Shown one piece after another: positions 24,194-36,738 of a stretch of DNA of 64,000 bases; the first letter of the stretch is position 1, and every line of letters begins with the position of its first letter. The notes under the pieces are model-generated. The model did not search any database, had not been told where the DNA came from, and worked only from the letters and a program-made list of their open reading frames with translations. Made by a program: the position numbers and the translations under genes. Origin of the DNA: Glandiceps talaboti (taxonomy: Eukaryota; Hemichordata; Enteropneusta; Spengelidae); the NCBI RefSeq assembly GCF_964340395.1, contig NC_135566.1, positions 16,052,501-16,116,500 on the forward strand, read 5' to 3'.

Positions 24194-25041
24194 ATACTGT
24201 GTATGGCCATGTCTCAAAGTGTGGCAGTAAATGGTATATCTTTGAACATCTTGAAAACCTTCCAGACTATTATCATCCAGTTGGCAACGTAACTTCTGAG
24301 AATCCGTGTTTTCAAAATCCTTGCCAGAACGCTACATACCAAATTATCGAAGAAGATGCCCAAGGTTACTTTATCGTTGATGACATAGGGTTTATATGGA
24401 CACAGACCAATGACACAGGTTTAGACAGGGAAAGTATCGATAAGCATACTTTTACTGTCCGAACCGAAGGTTGCCAGATGATCAAAGACATCCCTGTACA
24501 CGTCAACGTATTAGATGTTAATGATAACTACCCTGTCTTTGATCCAACACTGTATTTCACGGAAACCCAAGACGGAACTCCGGCAGATTCGATAATAGAA
24601 GTTGTCTACGCCTCCGATGCAGACATTGATGTAAATGGTGATATAACATACACTATAACACCTCCCTTCGACATCTTCTTCCATATGGACAGCAACATTT
24701 TAAAGACCTCCATTCAATTATTTGTTCGTACCTTCCGTGAATTCCTTGATATAATTGATGGTGAATATATATTGGAACTTGAAATAAATGGCACAGATAA
24801 TGGATTCTATTCCAAGTCAGCCGTTATACCTGCCACGGTATTCATAACGTTAGTACCAAATATTCTTCCTGGGTTTCAGAACACTTCCTTTCAACTGGCA
24901 GATGTTTATGAAAATGAAGACAGTGGTTCTTACGTCACAACGTTACTGTCGATACTGTCCATGAATATGACGTCATATCCATACTATATTGACTATCAAT
25001 TTGCCGGGACAGTTGAAGAATTCACAATCGACTCCCTATCG
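24194..25041 (+). CDS. Exon 11: cadherin repeats EC1, EC2 and start of EC3
   Basis: The acceptor is atttacag, entering in phase 1, and the donor GTACAT leaves in phase 0; 848 bases. EC1 starts near CGSKWYIFEHLENLP and ends LDVNDNYPVF, the calcium-binding DxNDN linker. EC2 contains YASDADIDVNGDITY but ends VPNILPGF with no DxNDN. EC3 begins with FQLADVYENEDSGSY. EC1-EC2 are paralogous to EC23-EC24 at 40286-41112. Confidence 0.93.
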
Positions 25042-25659
25042 GTACATACTTCAAAATAATCATAATTTTTCAGAATATACGGAGATGCCCAAATTTAAAG
25101 TATTTGTGTATATTGAATAGAAAAGATTGATAATATAAATATTTACAATTCCCATCAGTAATGTGTTTACATTGAAATCATAAATATATTTTTTTTGCCA
25201 ACTTCAATCAAAGCCACATGGAGGGGGATTACACGGATACATTTTAGACGGGTGTTGTCGCTCAGTTTCAAACATTCTACGGCCGCCTTCACGTGAAATA
25301 ATGCGGATAATTAGGTTTTTTCTGTAAACGTGTTATTCATGTAGTCATAAACACGTTTTATTTTGTTTGTCCGTTTGTGCGTTCGTTTGTCCTGGTTGAT
25401 TACATTTAATTGACATAAACTAACGCTTTTACTAATTTTGGTTTCTCATTTGAATAACAGCAATAGATCATTCATACTGCATACCTGAGTGACAGACATT
25501 TTACAGTGCATATGATAAACATACTCTACCATACCATACCAAAGTTCATCAAAATAATCACAATCGCCAAATTTTACCTGCGAGTAGATTTTAGGACCAA
25601 ATTATCAAAATTTGCTTTTGTGAAATTTACATAAATACAATTATTAATTACAATTACAG

Positions 25660-25764
25660 GGTGACGTATCAACTACACGACCATTGGACAGAGAAGAAAG
25701 GGATATGTATCACTATGTCGTTATTGGCTCCATTAATGACGAAAACCTTTGCTTAAGTAATCAG
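25660..25764 (+). CDS. Exon 12: cadherin EC3, middle part
   Basis: A 35-codon phase 0-0 exon between caattacag and GTATGC. It carries the LDRE-type motif (RPLDREERDMYHYVVI) characteristic of the middle of cadherin repeats. The equivalent exon is 105 bases in every cassette. Confidence 0.9.
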
Positions 25765-25956
25765 GTATGCATTGTATCATCTTTGTCCCTAAGACTATAT
25801 GCTACCGTGGAAATGGTGTTGTAAGAATCGGCTGGATATCATTTAGTTACCCTTTCCTTCCGTATACTCTTGTTTCTCTTGATGGTGTTCTGAGTTGACC
25901 ATTAGATTATTGTGATTTGTAGAAATTACAAGAATTTCTTATCTTTACTTTTGTAG

Positions 25957-26076
25957 GTAGCGGAAGAACTAGTGATTACAGTATTAGATGTAAATGACCA
26001 TACTCCTCAATTCAGATATGGTAATTCGACTGGGTCTGTAGACGAAAATTCGCCTCCAAATACATTCATTCTCATG
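25957..26076 (+). CDS. Exon 13: end of EC3, start of EC4
   Basis: A 40-codon phase 0-0 exon after ttttgtag and before GTAAGC. It encodes VITVLDVNDHTPQF, the calcium linker, then SVDENSPPNTFILM, the start of the next repeat with the conserved Glu-Asn. Confidence 0.92.
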
Positions 26077-26635
26077 GTAAGCTTAAGCCAATGATATAAA
26101 TTCAATCGTTGTCATTCTTATGCTACGATATGGTCTGTTAAAACTCGTCCAGTTGGATGCCAACATTGATATCAGGTAAGCGGTTCATTTCACAGTTACT
26201 TCACGACATTCTCGCAAACCAGAGCCGATATTTCTTCCGTGATACTGCGAACTTCTTGACGCTGTTCCTTGGACGGTGCCGTAAAAGTGGATAAGTTGGA
26301 TGTGGTTTATGACGATGCTCCATGACGTACGCCGAAATTAACGGTAATGTATCATACTGATTTGAGGTCCATATTTAGTTTGGATGTCATCGACTAAAAT
26401 GATCTCACACAGAAAAAATGTTTACTGTCACCGGAACGAGAGGATGTAAGGCTTCTCGTATACAGTTACTTTCAAAATACTCATGGAACAGTTTGCCCAG
26501 TCCACGCATTTACTCAAAACAACCCAAATGTCTATGTTCGCATCCGTAATGTAACCTTGTCTAGTTTACACTTAAAGCACCGTATTCTAAATAAACTTTC
26601 ATCTTCTAAAATATATACTTATTTAACTTATTCAG

Positions 26636-27374
26636 GTACCAGCTATCGAAGCTATGGACAAAGACGATGGCTTTAATGCGGATATCTTATATAGTCTGTC
26701 TGGTGATGGGATGGAACAGTTCAGCATCGATGGGAAAATTGGCGTTGTCATGACAACAGATGATAGCGAATTGTTGAATCTTGATCATGAAAGTAGAGAT
26801 TTGTATGAATTGAATGTAACGGCAACCGATCAGAACGGCACCGGTTTCCATAGCAACATTCCTATCGTTATTCAAATTAATGACGTCAACGATAACCAGC
26901 CATACTTTTTGAACACAGCATGGAATTTCGAATGTATGGAAAATACTTCTATTGGATTATCAATAGGATTGGTGGCTGCAGAAGACGAGGATAGCGGCAT
27001 CAATGAGAGAATTACGTATTTCATCGCAAGTAGAGGTGAAGATGTAAAGTTTGGTATTGAACCTGAAACTGGAGACATCTATGTACGTAGTGAACTTGAC
27101 CGTGAACTCAAAGATTCGTACACATTTGATGTAGTGGCCATAGATGGAGGCGATGTAAGGTTATGTGATGACAGCACTGTTACCATTACTATATTAGACG
27201 TTAATGACAATAAACCTGAATTCGAAAGTTGCATATACAGTTATGGCATACCAGAAGATTACGCTATTGGTAGTTATTTGGATACTGTTATTGCAGTCGA
27301 TCTTGACATTGGTAGCAATGGTGAAGTTCGGTATTCCGTTGATACCTATGACTTCATCATTAATGAAACTACAG
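26636..27374 (+). CDS. Exon 14: EC4, EC5 and most of EC6
   Basis: Enters in phase 0 after ttattcag and leaves in phase 1 at GTTAGA; 739 bases. It contains DKDDGFNADILYSLSG, LDHESRDLYELNVTATD, INDVNDNQPYF, the EC5 motif AAEDEDSGINERITY, SELDRELKDSYTFDVVAIDGG, LDVNDNKPEF, then the EC6 start to FIINETT. All core cadherin calcium motifs are present. Confidence 0.95.
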
Positions 27375-27947
27375 GTTAGATGGACAAGTGTGTTTTCTCA
27401 GTGGAATGAGATATGTTTATGGCATGCTCACGTTAAATTTATCGCTGGCTCAATTCTAGCTTCGACATATACACAGAGATGTACAACTTATAATATGATG
27501 TATTTGACCAACCTTTCTGTTCAGTCTCTATCATTGAAAACTAACACTGTGCTATTATTCTGAACCCCCCCCCCCCCCCCCGCAGTAAATGTTTTCCTAC
27601 ATAATGAAGTTCTCTTCCAAGAAATTATACTTGGTTTTCCTTTTTAAAAAAAGTTCACGCACGGCCAGTCGACAAGGTCATGCTCTTCAAAATCACTTTT
27701 TCCTGTGCGAGTCACACATCTTTGGTTTCCGGAATGACAGACATGTTTAACCATAAAGCCTACACGGTGTAACCAAGAAGAAAATAAACCATTCAATATA
27801 TAATCCCGTTTCATTGTGTAAAACTTGATTCTTTAGCAATTCAGTATGATTCCTCTTAAAAACTATGTTGCCTGCGTAACTAGAAAATATCACTTAACGC
27901 CACTTTTCGTCTTAGGCCACAGTAACTCTATTTTTGCTATGTTGTAG

Positions 27948-28013
27948 GTGTTATAACGACAAACAAGACATTTGACTACGAAGATTATATGGATAGAGAC
28001 CACTATTTCTCTG
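27948..28013 (+). CDS. Exon 15: EC6, short middle exon
   Basis: A 22-codon phase 1-1 exon (GVITTNKTFDYEDYMDRDHY) between gttgtag and GTACGC. It replaces the usual LDRE region. The equivalents in other cassettes are 60 or 66 bases. Confidence 0.85.
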
Positions 28014-28131
28014 GTACGCGATTTACATTGTTTCTTTCAAGTTTATACCAATTTTGCTTTCAAATTTGTATTTCATTTCATTCGCTTTGTTATGAGTTGT
28101 ATTGATGTGTCATTTTCTCATTACGTTTCAG

Positions 28132-28551
28132 TTATTGCAACAGACAATGGCGAACCTGCCTTGACATCTTCCACGTTGGTTGAGGTCAACATTTGGGATA
28201 TCAACGATAATGCACCTCAGTTTATTTACGACAATTTCGAAATAGTTATACCCGATGGAATGTCTCCAAATGTTCCTTTAGTTGTAGCGTATGCCAATGA
28301 CTCAGACTCCAGGGAAAACGGATTTGTATCATACAGTTTGCATGGCAATGCATCTTATTGGTTCTACGTAGACGTGATAGGAGTTATCTATGCTTCCATG
28401 GAGATTTCCTACTCCGAGATGCATGACCTTCAACTCTTGGATTCAAATGACACATTGCAACTAGTAGTCATTGCTAGAGACCATGGGTATGAACTTCAAC
28501 AGGAAAACAATCGTATCGTTTATGTTACTGTCAAACAATTGACAATATCAG
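28132..28551 (+). CDS. Exon 16: end of EC6 and EC7 (degenerate joint)
   Basis: A 140-codon phase 1-1 exon. It has IATDNGEPALTSSTLVEVN, the linker IWDINDNAPQF, then EC7 with ANDSDSRENGFVSYSL and the cassette-specific stretch MHDLQLLDSNDTLQLVV. EC7 ends VTVKQLTISG with no DxNDN linker. Confidence 0.93.
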
Positions 28552-29172
28552 GTATGCACATGTAAATCACAGATTGTGTTAACACATCACGCTGAACATT
28601 TCCTGGGAAGTTCCTTTTGTGTATTAAGGCATTTTTTTAAATTTATTTATTTATTTATTATTTTATTTGAGATGTCTACAGGATTACCCCATTTACAGAC
28701 ACTCTGAAATTGGAAAGACTAAAATGCATACAATATTTACAAAACTAGTAAAAATAGAAATAAAATAAATTAAAAGAAGATAAAATTACCGAAATTGCGT
28801 TAAATTCACACATCAACTATTTCATTTAGGACATCTTTTCTAAAAGTACTAAAGGCATATAAATAAGCACTAAAGGCATATCCGAAAACTAGCCCTGGGC
28901 CACTATTCGGATAATCGGCAAATTCGGAACCACAACAGAGGAACTAAATAGAAGCCCAGGGCGATTATTTGGCAGTGTTTTAATCAAGCCAAAAAAATGC
29001 ATTCGTCCACTCTCGCAGAGTAGGTATTGCCCAGATTTGCAATCTTGGGTTTTACCTATCCGAGAGTAAAGAAGTCACAGTACGAAAAATCCTCCGTTGT
29101 ACTGCACTTGACTACACTATTACCGAGTAAGTGTGGTACCCTCAGATTTAACATGTTGAAACCCAAACATAT

Positions 29173-29250
29173 AATAATAATGTTGTTTTTATATAGCGTT
29201 TTCCCACTCTGTGTTGTAAGCGCTTTTACAATTATAATTACAATTTACAA
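29173..29250. repeat. SINE-like dispersed motif
   Basis: The stretch ttgtttttatatagcgtttt followed by cccactctgtg...aagcgctttt resembles a motif that recurs in SINEs of many marine invertebrates (tatatagcgc...aagcgctttac). The full element borders are not visible. Confidence 0.4.
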
Positions 29251-29436
29251 TTATGTGTCACATAATACAAAAATAAGCCAAGGTATACATCAATTGTGCT
29301 TAGAGTATTTGTTTAAGTACTGTAATGTTATGAAGTTATTTGATGAAGAACCACACACTGTGCTCGCCGTGTTACATTCATCACCTTTTTAGCCAGACCA
29401 AAGGTGATACAAAATTACGAACATCCTTATTTGCAG

Positions 29437-29606
29437 GTACGATTAATAATGGAGGTAACAGGACATTTGAAAATACGTCGGTGTCAGAAAATCGACCAAA
29501 TGGTACCTTTGTAACAACAGTTACTGCAGAAGGACTAGACATGTACGATATACTGTATGAATTTGCCGAGTCTGATGTGTATGATTTTGCCATTGATGAA
29601 ACTACG
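29437..29606 (+). CDS. Cassette unit 1, exon a: start of EC8
   Basis: 170 bases, phase 1 in and 0 out, acceptor tttgcag, donor GTAAGT. Reads FENTSVSENRPNGTFVTTV and YDFAIDETT. It corresponds to the last 170 bases of exon 11, so the cassette begins with a part-EC. It differs from units 2 and 3 at its first residues (INNGGNR against IDDPGSR/VDDPGSR). Confidence 0.93.
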
Positions 29607-29875
29607 GTAAGTTGTTTTTTATAATCGAAGAATATTACTTTTTTAACATTGGGATGAAAACAATGTAATTACTCAGTTAGCTTTAAAGCTTGTGATGGTA
29701 GCTTACTTATGATTCTCAACATATACTGGTACGATACATAAGGATATGTGTGGGAAATGATACTTCCTTAAGCTCACTTGACCTAAACAATGTCATTGCT
29801 GGGTTAGGTTTCATGGAAATGGATTGGGTGATAGCTTACTTAAAAATCCTCATCATTTTATATATATTCTTTTAG

Positions 29876-29980
29876 GGAAATATTACTACCTTAATGCCAC
29901 TTGATCGAGAAGCAAGAGAGAGATACAGATATGAAATTATCGGTTACATTCTTACAGATGGTGTATGTCTGGCCGACCCT
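29876..29980 (+). CDS. Cassette unit 1, exon b: EC8 middle
   Basis: 105 bases, phase 0-0, after ttttag. LDREARERYRYEIIGYI is the classic LDRE segment. Unit 1 has LMPLDRE where units 2 and 3 have LNSLDRE. Confidence 0.93.
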
Positions 29981-30062
29981 GTGAGTACTTTTTGCACTAT
30001 ATACATATAGAGTTGCACAACTTTGGTCAACATTTTGACGATTGACGGCCGTTTCATGCCTT

Positions 30063-30324
30063 TTCATATCATGTCATGTCATGTCATGTCATGTCATGGT
30101 ATGTCACGTGACGTCACATATCATGTCATGCAATCTCATATCCTATCATGCATCATATCATATATCATATCATATATCATATATATCATATCATATATCA
30201 TATATCATATCATATATCATATATATCATATACATCATGTCATATCATATATCATATCATATCATATCATATCATATCATATCATATCATATCATATCAT
30301 ATCATATCATATCATATCATATCA
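30063..30324. repeat. (TCATA/TCATG)n pentanucleotide array, unit 1 intron
   Basis: An array beginning with tcatg units and passing into tcata units. The same array sits in the matching intron of unit 2 (33459-33687) and is reduced to about eight units in unit 3 (36820-36861). Confidence 0.9.
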
Positions 30325-30511
30325 GGCCACATCGTGTATCTCATACCAACCTCCCTTATTAATATATTCTGTGGGTGATTATCTGTGATCATAGCACGTC
30401 AAAGGCTTGTTACACTAATATGTAAGTTCCCTCGATGTCTGAAATGAAATGATATGCAAGCCAGAAGTAAAATAGTGAAGTAATTGGATTAATCGGTTTA
30501 TCATTAAATAG

Positions 30512-30634
30512 GTCATCGCAGAACTCCTTATCAATGTCCTGGATGAGAATGACAATGCCCCAGTCTTCAATCAAAATGACAATTATACAGGATACATCAT
30601 AGAAAATCAAATGGAAGGTACAGTCTTGAAGATG
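30512..30634 (+). CDS. Cassette unit 1, exon c: EC8/EC9 junction
   Basis: 123 bases, phase 0-0. VIAELLINVLDENDNAPVF is the calcium linker, followed by YTGYIVENQMEGT-type sequence (here GYIIENQ) opening EC9. The acceptor is attaaatag. Confidence 0.93.
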
Positions 30635-30823
30635 GTAAGTGTCGAATATTAACTCTATCACACCCATTACTTTCAATATAGACATTAATATTTTTCAGTC
30701 TGTACAAAACGTCGTTTTTAGATAAATCAAGTCGTCAATTAGCATTTTTTCCTGTGAAAATTCAAACAACCTGATCAGTTTATAGTTAACGTTGTCATGA
30801 CCATCTATTCAATTGACAACCAG

Positions 30824-31556
30824 GACACGCCCATTGAAACAAGTGATCCGGACAACGGCTTCAATGCATCTATCGTGTATATGCTCAGTGGTGAAGGTAG
30901 CGAAGATTTCCTTATAGACAACAGGACTGGTGTTATAACATCGTCAGTAGAACTGGACAGAGAGACATGGGGCAGTTATGTCTTCGATGTAATAGCTGCT
31001 GATAGGGACGGAGTGGACGAACTTAGCTTGAATACAAGTATGCCCTTAACAGTGATAGTACTCGATGATAACGACCACCATCCTCAATTTGAAGGGTACA
31101 CACAAATCTACGACATTCTTGAAAATGAAACTGTTGGTTATGTTATTGATACAATATCGGCTAGTGATGAAGATCTTGGTCGTAACGCTGAAATTAGTTA
31201 CTCCATAGTATCCGGGGATTACGGCATGTTTGATATCGGTCACACTTCTGGACAGCTGACTGTTATTGAATCATTAGATAGAGAGGTAACTGCTGCATAC
31301 ACATTGAACATTTCTGCGTATGATCAGGGATATCCAATCAGATTAGGTAACCATATGGAGGTGTTAGTCAACCTAACTGACGTCAATGATAATCGACCAA
31401 TGTTCACCCAAGACACCTACCTGGCGATCCAACAAGAAGAAGTCGCTAACGGTACTAATGTGTTGCCAGTTACTGCCCATGACCCGGATGAAGGGTTAAA
31501 TGGAGAAGTCGCCTACTCAATTACGTCATCGGACTTTTACATTGATTCCAAGACAG
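30824..31556 (+). CDS. Cassette unit 1, exon d: EC9, EC10, most of EC11
   Basis: 733 bases, phase 0 in and 1 out. Reads DPDNGFNASIVYMLSGEG, VELDRETWGSYVFDVIAADR, LDDNDHHPQF, SASDEDLGRNAEISYSIVSG, SLDREVTAAYTLNISAYD, LTDVNDNRPMF and DPDEGLNGEVAYSI. All calcium-site motifs are kept, though the first linker is NDH in place of NDN. Confidence 0.95.
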
Positions 31557-31820
31557 GTAAGAGGCCATTCCTTGTAATTTGCATTCACCTGATTTGCTAC
31601 TGTAAAAGTCACTTGGAAGTAAACGTTACATATCCTAAAAACATGAAAAGTTAGTATTTAATGACAATTACTTTTAACAAGACGATGGGATCAAGCAAGA
31701 GTTTCATATGTTACATTGCGTTATGTGTTTGAATGGTATATTCTTGGTTACTTGTATTCCCTATGCCGCTTTAACATACACGGCAAAGTGATGTCTGGCT
31801 TCTTTTCGTTTCTTGTCCAG

Positions 31821-31880
31821 GTGATATCTTTTCAATGACGCGTTTAGACTTTGAAGACAAACGTTGGTATGAATTTGAAG
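31821..31880 (+). CDS. Cassette unit 1, exon e: EC11 short middle exon
   Basis: A 20-codon phase 1-1 exon, GDIFSMTRLDFEDKRWYEFE, after cttgtccag and before GTAAGT. Unit 2 differs at three of the last residues (IRSYGFE). Confidence 0.9.
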
Positions 31881-32103
31881 GTAAGTATTTAGGGCATACA
31901 TAACTCTAATGTACATTGTAATTGTGATATCAAAAAAAATTAGCACTATCTTGTTCTTGATCGATGTGGGATATCGACAATGGATCCACAAACAACTATC
32001 TTCGAATTAGAGAGCAAACATGGATTAAGTCAGTTGAAAGGAGACCGACGATTTGATCATCACCATCGTATTCCTAAACAAATCTCTTTTCTTTCACTCT
32101 CAG

Positions 32104-32520
32104 TGCATGCATGTGATCATGGCAACCCATCCCTGTGTTCAAGCTCAATTGTTACCATACGACTAACAGATATCAATGACAATGCACCAACCTTCCATAG
32201 CGATCTCTACGAATCAACCATCCTTGATAAAATGCCAGCAGATTATCCTGTGTTGGTACTTAACGCCTGTGATGAAGATTCTGGGAACAATGGAAAGTTC
32301 TGCTTCACAATCTTAGATGACGTAACTGAATTGTTTGATGTGGACTGTAAAGGTGTCATCAGACTTAATAGTGACGTCAACTACACACAGATGGTAGAGG
32401 ATGAATACTTGGATTCCAATGACTCTATTCAGTTTACTGTGGTAGTGGAAGACTTTGGGGATCCAAGCCTACAAAGTAATACAAGTGTAACCATCAAAGT
32501 AAAGGAATATCAGTGCACAG
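32104..32520 (+). CDS. Cassette unit 1, exon f: end of EC11 and EC12 (degenerate joint)
   Basis: 417 bases, phase 1-1. HACDHGNPSLCSSSIVTIRL, LTDINDNAPTF, then EC12 with NACDEDSGNNGKFCFTILDD, YTQMVEDEYLDSNDSIQF and VVEDFGDPSLQSNTSV. It ends IKVKEYQCTG, with no DxNDN motif. Confidence 0.94.
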
Positions 32521-32953
32521 GTTAGTCTATGCTTGAAGAAGTTAAAACACATCTTTACTATTTTGTTTTTTGTCAATAGTTATTGGGGGAAAGAGACATT
32601 TTATGTGTGTTATTAGTCTTTTGAACTGGTTATTTGGGAAGCGTTTACGTTCATAGTACATTTTATTACCGTTAGTGGCCGATTTTATCCCCATGTTCAC
32701 GTTCAAGGAAAAGTAAAACTTAGGTATTATTGTATTTTAAAAGTTGAGGTAAACATTGGCGTCTTCAAGTGTCGCTTGAAGACGTTCCCTGTTGATATCT
32801 CTACATTACAATAGCCACGTTTTCAATCCTGTATTTGTTTATCCATCGTATATGTGGTAGAAGTAATGCCCTTGAACTTGGTAGAAGAACAATCAGCAGA
32901 CTGAAACGAAGTTATTCCAAAGTGATTTATATCTTTGACATTCTTGTTTTCAG

Positions 32954-33123
32954 GAACTATTGATGACCCAGGTAGTCGGACGTTTGAAAATGTGTCTGTG
33001 CTAGAAAATCGACCAAATGACACCTTTGTAACAACAGTTACTGCAGAAGGACTAGACATGTACGATATACTGTATGCATTTGCCGAGTCTGATGTGTATG
33101 ATTTTGCCATTGACAAAACAACG
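32954..33123 (+). CDS. Cassette unit 2, exon a: start of EC13
   Basis: 170 bases, phase 1 in and 0 out, acceptor tgttttcag, donor GTAGGT. TIDDPGSRTFENVSVLENR; it is much closer to unit 3 than to unit 1. Confidence 0.93.
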
Positions 33124-33269
33124 GTAGGTTGTCTTGTATTGAATAAAACGTTGATGTGAAAGACATAAACGTAAACAATGAAATTAATGGGTTAATGTGA
33201 TACAAATGGTGATAATTCTTACTTACATTCCGTCTGTTATTTTATGCATGTTGATGTTTATTCTTTTAG

Positions 33270-33374
33270 GGAAATATTACTACCTTAAATTCACTTGATC
33301 GAGAAGCAAGAGAGAGATACAGATATGAAATTATCGGTTACATTCTTACAGATGGTGTATGTCTGGCCGACCCT
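33270..33374 (+). CDS. Cassette unit 2, exon b: EC13 middle
   Basis: 105 bases, phase 0-0, GNITTLNSLDREARERYRYE. It is identical to unit 3 except one residue near the end (ILTDG against ILIDG). Confidence 0.93.
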
Positions 33375-33458
33375 GTGAGTACTTTTTGCACTATATACAT
33401 ATAGAGTTGCACAGCTTTGGTCAACGTTTTGACGATTGACGTCCGTTTCATGCCTTTT

Positions 33459-33687
33459 CATATCATGTCATGTCATGTCATGTCATGGTATGTCACGTCA
33501 CGTCACATATCATGTCATGTCATGTCATACCCTATCATGTATCATATCATATATATCATATATCATATATATCATATCATATATATCATATATATCATAT
33601 ATATCATATCATATAACATATCATATCATATCATATCATATCGTATCATATATCATATCATATCATATCATATATCATATCATATCA
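33459..33687. repeat. (TCATA/TCATG)n pentanucleotide array, unit 2 intron
   Basis: Counterpart of the unit 1 array, with different unit order and length, lying in the intron between exons b and c. Confidence 0.9.
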
Positions 33688-33874
33688 GTCCACATCGTGT
33701 ATCTCATGCCAACCTTCCTTATTAATATATTCTGTGGGTGATTATCTGTGATCATAGCACGTCAAAGGCTTGTTATACTAATATATAAGGTCCCTTGATG
33801 TCTGAAATGAAATGATATGCAAGCCAGAAGTAAAATAGTGAAGTAATTGGATTAATCGGTTTTTTATTAAATAG

Positions 33875-33997
33875 GTGATCGCAGAACTCCTTATCAATGT
33901 CCTGGATGAGAATGACAATGCCCCAGTCTTCAATCAAAATGACAATTATACAGGATACATCGTAGAAAATCAAATGGAAGGTACAGTCTTGAAGATG
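33875..33997 (+). CDS. Cassette unit 2, exon c: EC13/EC14 junction
   Basis: 123 bases, phase 0-0, VIAELLINVLDENDNAPVF then GYIVENQMEGTVLKM. Same splice sites as unit 1. Confidence 0.93.
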
Positions 33998-34186
33998 GTA
34001 AGTGTTGAATATCAACTCTATCACACCCATTACTTTCAATATAGGCATTTATTTTTTCCAGTCTGTAAAAAGCGTTGTTTTTAGATAAATCAAGTCGTCA
34101 ATTAACATTTCTTCCTGTGAAAATTCAAACAACCTGATCAGTTTATAGTTAATGTTGTCATGACCATCTATTCAATTGACAACCAG

Positions 34187-34919
34187 GACACGCCTATTGA
34201 AACAAGTGATCCGGACAACGGCTTCAACGCATCTATCGTGTATATGCTTAGTGGTGATGGTAGCGAATATTTCCTTATAGACAACAGGACTGGTGTTATA
34301 ACATCAACAGTAGAACTGGACAGAGAGACATGGGGCAGTTATGTCTTCGATGTAATAGCTGCTGATAGGGACGGAGTGGACGAACTTAGTTTGCATACAA
34401 GTATGCCCTTAACAGTGATAGTACTCGATGATAACGACCACCATCCTCAATTTGAAGGGTACACACAAATCTACGACATTCTTGAAAATGAAACTGTTGG
34501 TTATGTTATTGATACAATATCGGTTAGTGATGAAGATCTTGGTCGTAACGCTGAAATTAGTTACTTCATAGTATCCGGGGATTACGGCATGTTTGATATC
34601 GGTCACACTTCTGGACAGCTGACTGTTATTGAGTCATTAGATAGAGAGGTGACTGCTGCATACACATTGAACATTTCTGCTCATGATCAGGGATATCCAA
34701 TCAGATTAGGTAACCATATGGAGGTGCTAGTCAACCTGACTGACGTCAATGATAATCGACCAATGTTCACTCAAGACACCTACCTGGCGATCCAACAAGA
34801 AGAAGTCGCTAACGGTACTAATGTGTTGTCAGTTACTGCCCATGACCCGGATGAAGGGTTAAATGGAGAAGTCGCCTACTCAATTACATCATCGGACTTT
34901 TACATTGATTCCAAGACAG
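34187..34919 (+). CDS. Cassette unit 2, exon d: EC14, EC15, most of EC16
   Basis: 733 bases, phase 0 in and 1 out. It differs from unit 1 by only a few residues (GDGSEYF for GEGSEDF, LSLHTS for LSLNTS, SYFIVSG for SYSIVSG). All calcium motifs are intact. Confidence 0.95.
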
Positions 34920-35183
34920 GTAAGAGGCCATTCCTTGTAATTTGCATTCACCTGATTTGCTACTGTAAAAGTCACTTGGAAGTAAACGTTACATATCCTA
35001 AAAACATGAAAAGTTAGTATTTAATGACAATTACTTTTAACAAGACGATGGGATCAAGCAAGAGTTTGATATGTTACATTACGTTATGTGTTTGAATGAT
35101 ATATTCTTGGTTACTTGTATTCCCTATACTGCTTTAACATACACGGCAAAGTGATGTCTGGCTTCTTTTCGTTTCTTGTCCAG

Positions 35184-35243
35184 GTGATATCTTTTCAATG
35201 ACGCGTTTAGACTTTGAAGACATACGTTCGTATGGATTTGAAG
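35184..35243 (+). CDS. Cassette unit 2, exon e: EC16 short middle exon
   Basis: 60 bases, phase 1-1, GDIFSMTRLDFEDIRSYGFE, after cttgtccag and before GTAAGT. Confidence 0.9.
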
Positions 35244-35464
35244 GTAAGTATCTAGGGCATACATAACTCTAATGTACACTATAATTCTGATATTAAAAAC
35301 ATGTAGCACTATCTTGTTCTTGATCGATGTGGGATATCGACAATGGATCCACAAACAACTATCTTCGAATTTGAGAGCAAACATGGATTACGTCAGTTGA
35401 AGAGACCGACGATTTGATCATCACCATCGTATCCCTAAACAAATCTTTTTTCTTTCACTCTCAG

Positions 35465-35881
35465 TGCATGCCTGTGATCATGGCAACCCATCCCTGTGTT
35501 CAAGTTCAAATGTCACCATACGACTAACAGATATCAATGACAATGCACCAACCTTCCATAGCAATCCCTACGAATCAACCATCCTTGATGGAATGCCAGC
35601 AGATTATCCTGTGTTGGTACTTAATGCCTCTGATGAAGATTCTGGGAACAATGGACAGTTCTGCTTCACAATCTTAGATGACATAACTGAATTGATTGAT
35701 GCGGATTGTGAAGGTGTCATCAGACTTAACAGTGATGTCAACTACACACAGATGGTAGAGGATGAATACTTGGATTCCAATGACTCTATTCAGTTTACTG
35801 TGGTAGTGGAAGACTTTGGGGATCCAAGCCTACAAAGTAATACAAGTGTAACCATCAAAATAAAGGAATATCAGTGCACAG
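35465..35881 (+). CDS. Cassette unit 2, exon f: end of EC16 and EC17 (degenerate joint)
   Basis: 417 bases, phase 1-1. It is distinct from units 1 and 3 at clustered sites: SNPYEST, LDGMPAD, LNASDEDSGNNGQF, DDITELIDADCEG. One cysteine of units 1 and 3 (NAC) is Ser here. The end IKIKEYQCTG lacks DxNDN. Confidence 0.94.
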
Positions 35882-36318
35882 GTTAGTCGATGCATGAAGA
35901 AGTAAAAAGACATCTTTACTAGTTTGTTTTTTGTCAATAGTTATTGAGGGAAAGAGACATTTTATGTGTGTTATTAGTCTTTTGAACTGGTTATTTGGGA
36001 AGCGTTTACGTTCACAGTACATTTTATTACCGTTAGTGGCCGATTTTATCCCCATGTTCACATTCAAGGAAAAGTAAAACTTAGGGATTACTGTATTTTA
36101 AAAGTTGAGGTAAACATTGGCGTCTTCAAGTGTCGCTTGAAGACGTTCCCTGTTGATATCTCTACATTACAATAGCAACGAAGGATTCAATTCTGTATTT
36201 ATTTATTTATCCATCTTATATATGGTAGACGTAAAGCCCTTGAACTTGGTGTAAGAACAATCAGCAGAAAACGAAGTTATTCTAAAGTAATTTATATCTT
36301 TGATATTCTTGTTGTCAG

Positions 36319-36488
36319 GAACTGTTGATGACCCAGGCAGTCGGACTTTTGAAAATGTGTCTGTGCTAGAAAATCGACCAAATGACACCTTTGTAACAGC
36401 AGTTACTGCAGAAGGACTAGACATGTACGATATACTGTATGAATTTGCCGAGTCTGATGTGTATGATTTTGCCATTGACAAAACAACG
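36319..36488 (+). CDS. Cassette unit 3, exon a: start of EC18
   Basis: 170 bases, phase 1 in and 0 out, TVDDPGSRTFENVSVLENR, donor GTAGGT as in unit 2. Confidence 0.93.
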
Positions 36489-36633
36489 GTAGGTTGTCTT
36501 GTTTTGAATAAAACATTGATGTGAAAGACATAAACGTAAACAATGAAATTAATGGGTTAATTGATACAAATGGTGATAGTGCTTACTTAAATTCCGCCTG
36601 TTATTTTATGCATATTGATGTTTGTTCTTTTAG

Positions 36634-36738
36634 GGAAATATTACTACCTTAAATTCACTTGATCGAGAAGCAAGAGAGAGATACAGATATGAAATTATCG
36701 GTTACATTCTTATAGATGGTGTATGTCTGGCCGACCCT
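36634..36738 (+). CDS. Cassette unit 3, exon b: EC18 middle
   Basis: 105 bases, phase 0-0, the LDREARERYRYEIIGYI segment, donor GTGAGT. Confidence 0.93.

Noticed and set aside
29027-29392. 121-codon open frame upstream of cassette unit 1
   Set aside because: It overlaps a SINE-like motif and ends before the exon acceptor; no cadherin features.
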